The position numbers and the translations under genes are program-made. A DNA stretch of 64,000 bases from Sulfuracidifex metallicus DSM 6482 = JCM 9184 (GTDB taxonomy: Archaea; Thermoproteota; Thermoprotei_A; Sulfolobales; Sulfolobaceae): assembly GCA_032834875.1 (NCBI GenBank), contig CP135238.1, forward strand, positions 440,011 through 504,010, read 5' to 3'. This document shows, piece after piece, positions 50,976-59,757 of this stretch (position 1 is the first letter of the stretch; each line of letters opens with the position of its first letter). The notes under the pieces were generated by a model that saw nothing but the letters and a program-made list of their open reading frames with translations, ran no database searches and had not been told where the DNA came from.

Positions 50976-51576
50976 GATATTTACTTCAATCCAAGGAGAA
51001 GGGGATGTCATAGGCACTCCATCTAACTTCATTAGACTTGCTAAATGTAACCTGAGATGCGTCTGGTGCGATACCACATACTCATGGGAGAAAGGAACTA
51101 GGATGACATTAGATGAAATTATGGCACAAATCAACAATAACGTTAAAACTACTACAATAACAGGTGGAGAGCCTCTGCTGCAGGACATATTTCCGTTGGT
51201 AAGGAGGTTAAAGGAAGAAGGACATAAGGTAATCGTTGAAACTAATGGCACAATACCTCCTAAGAAGGAACTTCTGGAACTAGTCGACGTTTTCTCAGTT
51301 TCACCAAAGCTAAGGAACAGCGGTCACAAACTGAGTTATGATAAGGTAGAATGGGCTACGTACTACAAATTTGTTATATTAAACGAGGAGGACTTAAAGG
51401 AAGTTTCCAGCTTCGTTAGTCAAAGGCGAATAGATCCCAAAAAGGTTATAGTACAACCTGATGGAAGAAGAGAGGACTACGTTAATGCGTTAAGGGAATT
51501 ATCAACTCAAGTTATGAACCTCGGTCTTCCCTTCAGAGTCCTCCCTCAACTTCACAGAATCATTTCCGTCAGATAA
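50956..51576 (+). CDS. queE: 7-carboxy-7-deazaguanine synthase QueE
   Basis: This 206-residue radical SAM enzyme has IFTSIQGEGDVIGTPSNFIR at the N-terminus and the cluster motif Cys-x3-Cys-x2-Cys in KCNLRCVWCDTTYSW near residues 30-37. TITGGEPLLQ follows near 72. It makes 7-carboxy-7-deazaguanine, the precursor of archaeosine at tRNA position 15. The start inside the GTPase gene (20-bp overlap) implies coupling. Its last 75 bp are antisense to the 3' end of the convergent taw3 gene. Confidence 0.9.
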   Translation: MDYWIIEIFTSIQGEGDVIGTPSNFIRLAKCNLRCVWCDTTYSWEKGTRMTLDEIMAQINNNVKTTTITGGEPLLQDIFPLVRRLKEEGHKVIVETNGTIPPKKELLELVDVFSVSPKLRNSGHKLSYDKVEWATYYKFVILNEEDLKEVSSFVSQRRIDPKKVIVQPDGRREDYVNALRELSTQVMNLGLPFRVLPQLHRIISVR

Positions 51577-52140
51577 TATGGCTTGCCTTAACTCCTCCAT
51601 TTTTCTTTTTCCTTCATTCAAAATCTCAATAGAGGTATTTACCAAGGTTTTGAGATAGTCATCTGTTATAAGTTCCTCCTTCCTTTCACGTAGTAAGTGG
51701 ACTATCTTTATGCCAGTCCTCAATTCAACCAATATTCCTTTATAATTCTTAGAAAGTATTGCAGAATGCTTGTAGCCTACTGATCTAGCTACCCTCAAGA
51801 TATCCCATGCCTCTTCCTCATCCCTAGTATAGACGTGAACTATTGGACCTTGAACAACCAACCATAATCTCCAGGCTTGGCCATGCCCAAGGATCTCCTT
51901 GAAGTCGTTTATTGTAGTTCCCAAATGGTTCTTGTAAATAATGCTGGAGTGTTTTCTAGACCAAGGAAGCATAGAATCAATAATAGTTATCCTTCCACTA
52001 CAACTACTTTGAGTATATGCTTTCTCGCGTTTTCTGAAAGCCTCTAGAAGAGGGAATATGTCAGGATCTAAGTATCCTATTTCCTTATCCCTGAATATTC
52101 TTTCCCAAGCGTTCTCTCTTAATTGTTCCCACTCATCCAT
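51502..52140 (-). CDS. taw3: tRNA wyosine-modification methyltransferase Taw3/TYW3
   Basis: This 212-residue protein matches the TYW3 family. It has WERIFRDKEIGYLDPDIFPL, the signature SSCSGRITIIDSM near residue 62, KNHLGTTINDFKEI, and GYKHSAILSKNYKGILVELR near 155. It methylates a wyosine intermediate at G37 of tRNA-Phe. The C-terminal about 25 residues are encoded antisense to the end of queE. It is divergent from the 124-residue unknown gene at 52203. Confidence 0.88.
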   Translation of the reverse strand: MDEWEQLRENAWERIFRDKEIGYLDPDIFPLLEAFRKREKAYTQSSCSGRITIIDSMLPWSRKHSSIIYKNHLGTTINDFKEILGHGQAWRLWLVVQGPIVHVYTRDEEEAWDILRVARSVGYKHSAILSKNYKGILVELRTGIKIVHLLRERKEELITDDYLKTLVNTSIEILNEGKRKMEELRQAILSDGNDSVKLREDSEGKTEVHNLS

Positions 52141-52202
52141 GTAGATACGCTTTAGATGGCAGATAAAAAACTTATAAATGAGTTCTCTCTGCTACTTTAA
52201 CA

Positions 52203-52577
52203 GTGTCTTTAAGGGAAGTTCTAGATAGGTTTCTAAAGGACGAGGAAGATATAATATATATAAAGAACATTAATCCTGACGAATTCAAGGAGAATGAAAT
52301 TCCCTTAGGTACGACAGTAATCATGGAAGTAAAAGGAAGGAGAAGGTTAATGGACCTTGGACTCCTCTCTATCATTTATAATAGATGTAATGGAATTAAC
52401 TTCGTAAAGGATTACCTGAACCTTAACTATTCCTTGGAGGACATTCATAAAAAATACAAAGTTTATACTGAATTAGAATATTTCTCACTTTACTGTCCAC
52501 CTATGCATGTAGACGGGGATTTCTCAGAAGTTGCAGTGAGGCTCAAAGCCTATATACTATCTAGAGAGAATTGTTAG
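52203..52577 (+). CDS. Hypothetical protein, 124 residues
   Basis: This soluble, mixed alpha/beta protein starts at GTG 52203. It has an acidic N-terminal half (DRFLKDEEDIIYIKN), a strand-rich middle (GTTVIMEVKGRRRLMDLGLL) and a C-terminal segment with two close Cys (FSLYCPPMHVDG and a final Cys). No known motif is visible. It overlaps the lipoamide dehydrogenase open frame and is probably co-transcribed with it. Confidence 0.6.
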   Translation: MSLREVLDRFLKDEEDIIYIKNINPDEFKENEIPLGTTVIMEVKGRRRLMDLGLLSIIYNRCNGINFVKDYLNLNYSLEDIHKKYKVYTELEYFSLYCPPMHVDGDFSEVAVRLKAYILSRENC

Positions 52578-52579
52578 CT

Positions 52580-53950
52580 ATGGACTTTGACGTAGCGGTC
52601 ATTGGTGGAGGGGTAGGCGGGCTTGCTGCAGCTGTTAGGGCTGCGGAGGCAGGTAAAAAGGTAGCTATAGTCGAAAAAGATCAATTGGGAGGTGAATGCA
52701 TAAATAGAGCTTGCATACCTTCCAAGACTTTAATTGACGCAGTTAAGCTGTTATCTAGAACTGAAAGGGCAAATTGGATAAAGAAAGGTAATGACAGCGA
52801 ATTGTCCCTAGATTACAACGCTTTAAACGCGTATAAAACTCAAATAATAGATAGAATCAGACTAAACCTTCAGAGAACCCTTGAAAAATATAGTGTAACA
52901 GTAATAAACGGCAAGGGAGAGGTCCAGCATGAAGGTGAAGTCAAAGTTGGCAACAAGACAATTACCACAGATAAGATGATTATATCTACTGGATCTGTTC
53001 CTATCTCCATCCCAGATTTCCCTCTTAACGGAAAAAACGTCTTAGACCCTTGGAGTGCAATGAACTTGCCTTACGTCCCGCCAAAGGTCATAATTGTAGG
53101 GGGAGGAGTTGCAGGCGTTGAGCTAGCAACCTTGTTTAGAGCTATGGGAAAGGAAGTTACCATTCTAGAGTTAATGCCAAGACTCCTTCCAGTTCCAGGC
53201 TTGGACAAAGACGTAGCTTCCACAGTTAAGTCTAGACTTGAAGAGAAGGGGATCAAAATCTACCTGCAAGCTAAGTCTAAGGTTACGAGTTCAGATGGAA
53301 AGGTTAGGTTCCACGTAGAGACACCTTCTTCTACCGAGGATGTTGAGGGAGATTTAGCAGTGATAACCATAGGAAGGAAAGCAGTAACGGATGGGATTGA
53401 CCTTAACTCAATAAAGGTTAACGTAGACAAGAGAGGTTACATCATAACCAATGAGAAGGCAATGACGTCTAATCCTAAAGTATATGCAGTAGGAGACGTA
53501 ACTGGTGTTCCTCAATCTGCAACTAAGGCATGGAAACAAGGATTAGTTGCAGGAGACAATCTTACCGGAAGATCATCCTCCATGCCAAAATACATGCCGC
53601 TCTCTATATTTGCAGATCTGGAAATAGGAAGCGTGGGTAAGAGTATAGACGATCTTAAGGCTGAAGGTGTAGACGGAAAGGAAATATTGGTTAAAATGGA
53701 GGATATACCAAGGGCTTGGACTCTTAATGAACCGCATGGATTCTTCAAGCTAATAGTAGGGAAAGACGGAAAAATATTAGGAGCCCATATGGTCGGTGAG
53801 GGTGCAACGGAGGTCATAAACACAATAAGCATGGCTATGGAATTATCATCAACCGTTAATTCGTTATATCCAGTAACTTTCTCACATCCCACTGTGACTG
53901 AAGTAATAAGCGAAGCAGTGCAAAGAGCGGTGGCAGGAGAAATGTACTAA
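52580..53950 (+). CDS. Dihydrolipoamide dehydrogenase-like pyridine nucleotide-disulfide oxidoreductase
   Basis: The start is set at ATG 52580 (456 residues); a TTG 9 bp earlier is possible. It has the FAD-binding AVIGGGVGGLAAAVRAAEAG, the redox-active disulfide Cys-x4-Cys in GGECINRACIPSKT near residue 40, an NAD-binding VIIVGGGVAGVELATLF near 170, and VYAVGDVTG near 300. The C-terminal HPTVTEVISEA has the His/Glu catalytic pair. Whether it serves a 2-oxoacid dehydrogenase, a glycine cleavage system or another disulfide substrate is unclear, since no partner gene is adjacent. Confidence 0.88.
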   Translation: MDFDVAVIGGGVGGLAAAVRAAEAGKKVAIVEKDQLGGECINRACIPSKTLIDAVKLLSRTERANWIKKGNDSELSLDYNALNAYKTQIIDRIRLNLQRTLEKYSVTVINGKGEVQHEGEVKVGNKTITTDKMIISTGSVPISIPDFPLNGKNVLDPWSAMNLPYVPPKVIIVGGGVAGVELATLFRAMGKEVTILELMPRLLPVPGLDKDVASTVKSRLEEKGIKIYLQAKSKVTSSDGKVRFHVETPSSTEDVEGDLAVITIGRKAVTDGIDLNSIKVNVDKRGYIITNEKAMTSNPKVYAVGDVTGVPQSATKAWKQGLVAGDNLTGRSSSMPKYMPLSIFADLEIGSVGKSIDDLKAEGVDGKEILVKMEDIPRAWTLNEPHGFFKLIVGKDGKILGAHMVGEGATEVINTISMAMELSSTVNSLYPVTFSHPTVTEVISEAVQRAVAGEMY

Positions 53951-53994
53951 ATGGAAAAAATACATAAACCCGCACATATGTATCTCACGATAGC

Positions 53995-54306
53995 GTGAAT
54001 GATAAAGAAAGGAAGGAGGTCAGGAAGTTATTTAAGCTCCTTTTTTTCGCAAGCCGTGGAGGTTTGACCAGACTAAAGATTGTAAGGCTCCTTGAAGAGT
54101 CCCCAATGAATGCTAATAAGATAGCCTCATCATTGAACCTGGATTACAAAACTGTCATACACCATCTGGAGGTTCTGATATCTAACGGACTAGTTTATAA
54201 AGAAAATGATAAATACGGTGCACTTTACAAAATTACCTCCTTCTTCAACATGTATTTAGACGTGCTCAAGGAATTGGAGGGAATGGAGAAAAAAAGGAAA
54301 GCTTAA
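53995..54306 (+). CDS. ArsR-type winged-helix regulator, 103 residues
   Basis: This small HTH protein starts at GTG 53995. It has [20 protein letters not shown], then [20 protein letters not shown] as helix-turn-helix with recognition helix, and [20 protein letters not shown] as wing. This is the ArsR/Lrp-like fold of Sulfolobales regulators. No metal-binding Cys cluster is seen. It lies 44 bp after the dehydrogenase gene and 58 bp before the ESCRT-III gene. The target is unknown. Confidence 0.78.
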   Translation: MNDKERKEVRKLFKLLFFASRGGLTRLKIVRLLEESPMNANKIASSLNLDYKTVIHHLEVLISNGLVYKENDKYGALYKITSFFNMYLDVLKELEGMEKKRKA

Positions 54307-54364
54307 TTTGCTCATTGATATTTGATGTTACTCCTTTTAAACCTTTTAACCCAATCATATTCTC

Positions 54365-54862
54365 GTGTTCGGTAAGAAGAAAGCAACTTTGGCTGATGTT
54401 TTGACAAACATAAAGATAGCAAGAAACAGAGTAAGGATTTACAAGAATAGAATGAAGGATAGAATCGAAAAATACAATCAAATGTCAGAGAGAAATTTCG
54501 GTAGGTTTACTGCTGTGTCAATAGAGTATATGAAGGAAGCCGAACAGCTTCAGAGGATTATTCAATTCTTGAACACCATTGACATACTTTTAGAGATGGC
54601 GGAAATCAAAATAGAGACAATAATCTATATAGGGTATATAGTTAATGAGGCACCTGCAGTTATGGAAGCTATTAGGGAACTTAAGAAACAGATGGGAGGG
54701 GTTCCTGAGCTTTCCGTGATGTTGGAGGATATCTATGCTGGCTTTTATGCCTCGTTGGATATGCCTCAGGATATGAAAATAAGGTCCACTGAGGAAGGTA
54801 AGAAGGTATTAGAGGAGGCACAAAAGATCTCGGAATCCAGAGAGGAGAAGCTTATAAGTTAG
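54365..54862 (+). CDS. ESCRT-III (Snf7-like) protein, CdvB3-like
   Basis: This 165-residue, mostly helical protein has the basic N-terminal helix of the Snf7 domain (VLTNIKIARNRVRIYKNRMK) and then long helices typical of ESCRT-III. The C-terminus is short and acidic to neutral. It lacks the winged-helix and MIT-interaction tail of CdvB. Sulfolobales carry three CdvB paralogs, and the length fits the shortest one, CdvB3. These proteins polymerise on the inner membrane at division or budding. The start is GTG at 54365. The AbrB-PhoU gene follows 2 bp later. Confidence 0.75.
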   Translation: MFGKKKATLADVLTNIKIARNRVRIYKNRMKDRIEKYNQMSERNFGRFTAVSIEYMKEAEQLQRIIQFLNTIDILLEMAEIKIETIIYIGYIVNEAPAVMEAIRELKKQMGGVPELSVMLEDIYAGFYASLDMPQDMKIRSTEEGKKVLEEAQKISESREEKLIS

Positions 54863-54863
54863 A

Positions 54864-55919
54864 ATGCTATATAGTAGCCTTGAAAATATGGTAAACTACA
54901 TCACGAGAAAAATTCAACTAACTGGAGGATCAACCTACATAGTTTCTTTGCCTAAGGAATGGGTTAAAGCTCTATCACTGAAGGCTGGAGATGAAGTTCA
55001 GATAATGGAAGATTCTGATCTTAAATTGGTAGTGATACCAAAGAACAGTGACAGAAAGGAAGTTGAGAAAAGGAAGACTCTTTTATGCGAAAACATGGTA
55101 GCTGAGGCAATAGTCAGGGAATTCATTGCATACTACATGGCTGGGTATTCTCAAGTTACTATATCATGCAAGAAAATGAAAGGAGAGGATAGAGCATACA
55201 TTAAGGATGTAGTTAGAAGGAGACTCCTTGGTGCTGAAGTAATTGAGGAGGACGTGTCTAGCCTCACCGTTCAGTTTTTAATAAATGAAAAGGATCTTCC
55301 AATTACAAAGGCAATAGGTAGGGCTTACACCATATCCCATAACATGCTAAAGGACGCGTTAATGTCGATAGAAGATCAAGACTCCGAACTTGCAAGGGAG
55401 ATATTAGGAAGGGACGATGAAGTAGATAGATTCTTCTTTTACGTTGCTAGGCAACTTACGTTATCCGTATCTTCGCTAAATATACTAACTGAAGAAGGAT
55501 ATAACCTTACTCAGGTTGTGGACCTATATTCCGTGGTTAAATCCGTGGAGAGGGTCGCAGACCACGCCGGAAGAATAGCTGAAAACATACCTAACCTTCA
55601 AGGCATAGTTCACAGAAAAGAGATAATGGAGGCAGGAAAGATGAGTATGGACTTTTATGAAAAGAGCGTGAGCGGGTTCATGAATGAGAGAAAGGAGATG
55701 GCACATGACGTGATAGGAAACAACATGAAGGCTTTCGATATGGTAGTTTCAACCTCTAACTTACTGTTAAAGGACGAGAAAGACGTGAAGGCCACCTCTT
55801 CAGGAATAATGGTACTTGATTCCTTCAGAAGAATAATGAGGTATTCTATAGATATCGCTGAGGCTACCATAGACTTGATATCTAAATCAATTGAAATGAA
55901 TAGAACTTCAGAAAGTTAG
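54864..55919 (+). CDS. AbrB-PhoU phosphate-type regulator
   Basis: This protein of about 343-351 residues has an N-terminal SpoVT/AbrB swapped-hairpin DNA-binding domain (ITRKIQLTGGSTYIVSLPKE, LSLKAGDEVQI). A PhoU-like helical domain pair (about 95-345) follows, with metal-binding-type E/D-rich helices such as RDDEVDRFFFYVARQL and VERVADHAGRIAENI. Such fusions are typical in archaea, and phosphate sensing is inferred. The start may be ATG 54864 or ATG 54888 (MVNYITRK); the latter fits the AbrB domain better. The end overlaps the convergent JAMM gene by 38 bp. Confidence 0.85.
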   Translation: MLYSSLENMVNYITRKIQLTGGSTYIVSLPKEWVKALSLKAGDEVQIMEDSDLKLVVIPKNSDRKEVEKRKTLLCENMVAEAIVREFIAYYMAGYSQVTISCKKMKGEDRAYIKDVVRRRLLGAEVIEEDVSSLTVQFLINEKDLPITKAIGRAYTISHNMLKDALMSIEDQDSELAREILGRDDEVDRFFFYVARQLTLSVSSLNILTEEGYNLTQVVDLYSVVKSVERVADHAGRIAENIPNLQGIVHRKEIMEAGKMSMDFYEKSVSGFMNERKEMAHDVIGNNMKAFDMVVSTSNLLLKDEKDVKATSSGIMVLDSFRRIMRYSIDIAEATIDLISKSIEMNRTSES

Positions 55920-56499
55920 GAAAACTTAGACCTTTATACGCAGAAATGAGGTCATTCATCGTCTTGGATTTCTTAACCTTTTCCCTAAGATCCTTAAGTA
56001 CGTTTCTGTCCTCTTCTGTATAAACTCCCTCTCGCAGGAAGATACTTACGCACTGATTGTTCATAACCGCTATAACAACATAACCCTTTATGAAAAGCGA
56101 ATCCGCAGTCTCTATATCTTTATGAGAAAATAGGCAAACTCCTGGATGAGTGTGGACTGACGCTATCGCTCTAGGCATTGGCATGTTTACTTTCTTCTCA
56201 TCTCCCTCAAATACTACGAAATCCCCGCTCTCCAAAACTATGCTAAGGAACTCGATTTCGTTCCCAAGAGTTCTTGTAGCATAAGGGTACATTTCCTCCC
56301 TTAAGAATTTCAGGTAATATTCCATTATCTTCCTATAGATCATGAAATATGTGTCGTTTTTGGAGCCAACTTTCACACGCTCGGAGGTTACCATTGACTC
56401 CTGGGGCACATAAAGATATTCGTAGTCTGTAGTAGGGACTACCTCGAATTCCTCATGAATGTCTTCAGCTTCGGTAACTAAGTCGTAAAGTTTAGACAT
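55882..56499 (-). CDS. JAMM/MPN-domain metalloprotease-like protein
   Basis: This 205-residue protein has the JAMM zinc motif in full: a Glu in the upstream strand and HxHP-x6-S-x2-D in SVHTHPGVCLFSHKDIETAD near residues 117-136. It has an N-terminal helical extension of about 75 residues. Archaeal JAMM proteins can remove ubiquitin-like SAMP/Urm1 modifiers, but others act on small metabolites, so the substrate is not certain. It overlaps the PhoU-like gene at its 3' end by 38 bp and follows pyrF by 13 bp on the same strand. Confidence 0.82.
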   Translation of the reverse strand: MSKLYDLVTEAEDIHEEFEVVPTTDYEYLYVPQESMVTSERVKVGSKNDTYFMIYRKIMEYYLKFLREEMYPYATRTLGNEIEFLSIVLESGDFVVFEGDEKKVNMPMPRAIASVHTHPGVCLFSHKDIETADSLFIKGYVVIAVMNNQCVSIFLREGVYTEEDRNVLKDLREKVKKSKTMNDLISAYKGLSFPNFLKFYSFQLI

Positions 56500-56512
56500 C
56501 TCTTGGGTATAC

Positions 56513-57181
56513 TTATTGTTTCCCAGCTTTTGTTCCTTTACAATTCAACACCTCTCTTTCCTGATTCTCCGAGATGAATTTTAGATTATTCAGAGGGTCA
56601 CCTGAGGAGAATATGCTTCTTCCAACTATCTCATAAGTTGCACCGTTACATATGGCACTCCCAAAGGGAGCTCCCTGAGTGCCAACTCCAGGAGATATTA
56701 TTACCTTCGAGGGAAACTTTTCTCTAAATTGAGATATAACTTTATCTCTAGTTGCAGGGGCAACTATACCAAACGGATCAACATCAAGTATAACCTTAGT
56801 TGTATACGAATTCAAGGAATCATCCCAACCCTCATGAGACATTGCGCCTAAAAGGTATAGTTTCTTTCCATTTGCGTCTAAAAACCTTTTAAGATCAAGG
56901 AGAGCTCCCTTCGATCCTATTACGGAGTGTGCTATGAATGAGTCCGCGAAACTTAACCGTGATACTATTCCTTGCATAATCGGAGCAATGTCAGCTAACT
57001 TGAAATCAACTACGATTTCCTCAACGTCCAATCCCTTTAAAAGGTCTTTAACTCCTTGTACGCCTAGATCCAAAGTTAAACCTAATCCTACCTTTAAACC
57101 ATGAACCTTAGGAGACAATTCCTCCAAAATTTCCCTTTTAACTGGGAAGTCCAAAGCTAAGATGAACCTAGACTGGGGCAT
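56513..57181 (-). CDS. pyrF: Orotidine 5'-phosphate decarboxylase
   Basis: This 222-residue TIM-barrel enzyme makes UMP. It has FILALDFPVKREILEEL at the N-terminus, the catalytic Asp-x-Lys-x2-Asp set in VVDFKLADIAPIM near residue 60, and the phosphate-binding ISPGVGTQGAPFG near 165. It is the second leftward gene of the bipolar pyrimidine operon, 5 bp after pyrE. Confidence 0.95.
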   Translation of the reverse strand: MPQSRFILALDFPVKREILEELSPKVHGLKVGLGLTLDLGVQGVKDLLKGLDVEEIVVDFKLADIAPIMQGIVSRLSFADSFIAHSVIGSKGALLDLKRFLDANGKKLYLLGAMSHEGWDDSLNSYTTKVILDVDPFGIVAPATRDKVISQFREKFPSKVIISPGVGTQGAPFGSAICNGATYEIVGRSIFSSGDPLNNLKFISENQEREVLNCKGTKAGKQ

Positions 57182-57186
57182 CTTTT

Positions 57187-57771
57187 TTACCTCAAGTTAT
57201 TTTCCAAATACTCTTTTATCGCCTTCCTTTCCCCTTCCTTAATTTTGTCCGAAGATAGAAGCGATTCCAATATCTGGTTTATGGTAAAGACGCTTACCAA
57301 GGTTACGCCTATTTCCCTAAGTTTCTCCCAAGCTCCTTCGGTTCTGTCTATTATCACAATAGCGTTTTCCACTATTCCTCCGCTTTCCCTTACCTTATTC
57401 ACAGCTGACACTAGAGATCCTCCAGTAGTTGAAACGTCGTCCACTACCAGAACTTTTCTGCCTTCAACGTAACCCTCAACTAATCTATCCGTTCCATGAC
57501 CTTTTTTCTCTGGTCTAACATAACCCATTGGTTTCCTCATTTTGCATGCAAGGAAAGACGCAAACGGAACTCCGCCTGTAGCTACTCCGACTATCATATC
57601 AAATTCGATTCCCTTAATAGCTTCAACAGCCTTCTCGACCACGTCAAAGAATTCCAGATAGCTTGGTAGAGATCTCATATCCAGATAATAAGGACTCACC
57701 TTTCCAGAGTTCAGGACGAAGTTGCCCAACAGCAGGATTTTCCTGTCTAGTAAGAAGTTGGCTAAGTCCAT
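57187..57771 (-). CDS. pyrE: Orotate phosphoribosyltransferase
   Basis: This 194-residue enzyme adds PRPP-derived ribose phosphate to orotate. It has YYLDMRSLPSYLEFFD, MIVGVATGGVPFASFLA near residue 58, MGYVRPEKKGHG, and the PRPP motif VLVVDDVSTTGGSLVSAV near 112. It is the first leftward gene of the pyrimidine cluster. Its ATG (57771) lies about 24 bp from the symmetric TATA box shared with pyrB. Confidence 0.95.
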   Translation of the reverse strand: MDLANFLLDRKILLLGNFVLNSGKVSPYYLDMRSLPSYLEFFDVVEKAVEAIKGIEFDMIVGVATGGVPFASFLACKMRKPMGYVRPEKKGHGTDRLVEGYVEGRKVLVVDDVSTTGGSLVSAVNKVRESGGIVENAIVIIDRTEGAWEKLREIGVTLVSVFTINQILESLLSSDKIKEGERKAIKEYLENNLR

Positions 57772-57790
57772 GGGGGTCTTTCTGTAAAAG

Positions 57791-57800
57791 AATTTAAATA
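57791..57800. promoter_or_regulatory. Symmetric TATA box between pyrE and pyrB
   Basis: AATTTAAATA lies in the 43-bp gap between the divergent pyrE and pyrB frames and contains the palindrome ATTTAAAT. It is the only good A/T box there. It sits about 24 bp from the pyrE ATG and about 32 bp from the TTG at 57827, so it may direct leaderless or near-leaderless transcription both ways. Spacing is the only evidence. Confidence 0.5.
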
Positions 57801-57826
57801 TCCTCCGTCTTTAGTTGCTAAGGGCA

Positions 57827-58735
57827 TTGTTGCCTAAACATGTTATTTCGTCACTCGATCTAAGTAAAGAAGAAATCGAATTGATTTTCGATGAGGCAGA
57901 TAGATACGAAAAGTTAAACAGAACGTCTAAGGAATTGGAGGGTAAAGTAGTTGCATTAGCCTTCTTTGAGCCAAGCACCAGAACTAGGAATAGCTTCGAT
58001 TCAGCCGTTCAAAGAATGGGAGGCAGAACAATAGGTTTCTCATCATCAGAGGGGACCTCAGTAGAGAAAGGAGAGACCATAGCCGACACAGTGAGAATGT
58101 TGGAATCATACTCTGATTTGATAGTTATGAGACACAAACTCGATGGTGCTGCCAAGTTTGCCTCGGAAATAAGCAAAGTCCCCATAATCAATGCAGGGGA
58201 CGGCAAACATGAGCATCCCACTCAGGCACTCATAGACTTGTACACTGTAAGGAAAGTTAAAGGTTATATTGATGGTTTGAATTTCTGTGTTTTAGGAGAT
58301 TTAAAATATGGAAGGGCTGTAAACAGTTTGTTGAGGCTGCTTACTAAGTTCAAACCAGGGAAGGTATTCTTGGTCTCTCCTCAGCAACTTAGAATTAGAA
58401 CTGAGGTTAAAGATACGTTGAACTTTCCAGTAATTGAGACAGATTCACTTCAGGACGTTATAGATATGACAGACGTCTTATATGTAACCAGAATCCAGAA
58501 GGAACGTTTTGCTGATGAAATAGAATTTGAGAAGGTGAAAGAAAGTTACAAGGTTGACATCTCCACGGTGAACTCCATGAGAAAGGACTCAATGATATTG
58601 CATCCTTTGCCCAGGGTAAACGAGATAGATAGAAGGGTAGATAAACTTCCTCAAGCTAAATATTTCTATCAGGCTTCCTTGGGAGTCCAAGTGAGAATGG
58701 GCGTAATTCATCAAGTTATAGGTGATTCTAGATGA
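57827..58735 (+). CDS. pyrB: Aspartate carbamoyltransferase catalytic subunit
   Basis: The frame is open from TTG 57815, but that codon lies upstream of the transcription start expected from the TATA box. I prefer TTG 57827 (302 residues) or 57830, which also fits the family N-terminus ([19 protein letters not shown]). Catalytic motifs: carbamoyl-phosphate binding [18 protein letters not shown] near residue 50, [14 protein letters not shown], and [14 protein letters not shown] near 130. [14 protein letters not shown] lies near 260. It overlaps pyrI by 4 bp. Confidence 0.94.
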   Translation: MLPKHVISSLDLSKEEIELIFDEADRYEKLNRTSKELEGKVVALAFFEPSTRTRNSFDSAVQRMGGRTIGFSSSEGTSVEKGETIADTVRMLESYSDLIVMRHKLDGAAKFASEISKVPIINAGDGKHEHPTQALIDLYTVRKVKGYIDGLNFCVLGDLKYGRAVNSLLRLLTKFKPGKVFLVSPQQLRIRTEVKDTLNFPVIETDSLQDVIDMTDVLYVTRIQKERFADEIEFEKVKESYKVDISTVNSMRKDSMILHPLPRVNEIDRRVDKLPQAKYFYQASLGVQVRMGVIHQVIGDSR

Positions 58736-59199
58736 GCGACAAGGAACTTCTAGTCACAAAGATAAACTACGGAACGGTCATAGATCATATACCTTCCGGT
58801 AGAGCGTTGGCTGTATTAAGAGTACTTGGAATTAATGGAAGCGAAGGATATAGGGTTGCCCTTGTTATGAACGTCGAGAGTAAAAAGATGGGAAGAAAGG
58901 ACATAGTGAAGATATCTGGAAGGACTGTTGATGAAAAGGAGTCCAACCTAATTACTCTCATAGCACCTAATGCCACGATTAACATAATCAAGGATTACGA
59001 AGTTGTAAAGAAAATGAAGATGAAGGTTCCATCAGTTATAAGGGGAATTCTAAAGTGCCCTAATCCTTCATGCATTACTAATAATGACCCTGAGGCTTTT
59101 ACTAAGTTCGTTTCGATCTCAGAGAATCCATTACGAATAAAATGCGATTATTGCGAAACCACCATTACCGAAGCTGAGGTAATAAAACAGGTGTTATGA
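58732..59199 (+). CDS. pyrI: Aspartate carbamoyltransferase regulatory subunit
   Basis: This 155-residue PyrI has an N-terminal nucleotide-binding domain ([20 protein letters not shown]) and a C-terminal zinc domain with the four Cys: CPNPSC (Cys-x4-Cys) and, about 30 residues later, CDYC. The zinc domain joins the catalytic trimers and the N-domain responds to CTP/ATP. Pyrimidine feedback is therefore likely. It is followed directly (0 bp) by pyrK. Confidence 0.94.
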   Translation: MSDKELLVTKINYGTVIDHIPSGRALAVLRVLGINGSEGYRVALVMNVESKKMGRKDIVKISGRTVDEKESNLITLIAPNATINIIKDYEVVKKMKMKVPSVIRGILKCPNPSCITNNDPEAFTKFVSISENPLRIKCDYCETTITEAEVIKQVL

Positions 59200-59757
59200 A
59201 TGTTCAAGGTTATAAGCAAAGAGAAGAGAGAAAACGGAATTCTCCTTAAGATAAAGTTCCCCGTAGAACCTGAGGCTGGTCAATTCGTTACTATAGTAAA
59301 TGATGGGAAGGAAATTCCTCTGGGAATTTACGATTACGTTGCGGGGACGTTACACCTGATAATAGAAAAAGGTGACTTTAGGTATAATTGGGCTTACATA
59401 AAGGGACCTTTAGGTAAGGGAATAGACTTAACTAAATTTAATGAAATCATCGGAGTAGCGCAGGCTGGATTAGAACATGACGTACATTATCCTTTAGTTA
59501 AGGCAGAGAGAATGGGAATTCATACGCGTCTATTAGATGTCATTCCAACGTATGTCCCCGACGACACCCTACTTATTATTTCGTTACCAAATGGAAAAAT
59601 AAATACAATACCTAGAAATATTCTTTCTAGGTCGTTAATATATGTAAGATGGGTTAAAATGAACTGTTCTGTTGGAGTTTGTGGCGTCTGCTCTTACAGG
59701 GGATATTTACCCTGCATCGAGGGTCCATTCATGGAGGGTGAAAAGATTGTGGCTTAA
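59200..59757 (+). CDS. pyrK: PyrK-like electron-transfer subunit of dihydroorotate dehydrogenase, short form
   Basis: This 185-residue protein has a flavodoxin-reductase-like beta domain (KFPVEPEAGQFVTIVNDG) and, at the C-terminus, the [2Fe-2S] motif Cys-x4-Cys-x2-Cys-x7-Cys (NCSVGVCGVCSYRGYLPC). It is far shorter than bacterial PyrK (about 250 residues) and shows no glycine-rich NAD-binding GGGxG. It therefore probably passes electrons to another acceptor, as described for the type 1S enzyme of Sulfolobus solfataricus. It overlaps pyrC at the 3' end. Confidence 0.85.
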   Translation: MFKVISKEKRENGILLKIKFPVEPEAGQFVTIVNDGKEIPLGIYDYVAGTLHLIIEKGDFRYNWAYIKGPLGKGIDLTKFNEIIGVAQAGLEHDVHYPLVKAERMGIHTRLLDVIPTYVPDDTLLIISLPNGKINTIPRNILSRSLIYVRWVKMNCSVGVCGVCSYRGYLPCIEGPFMEGEKIVA

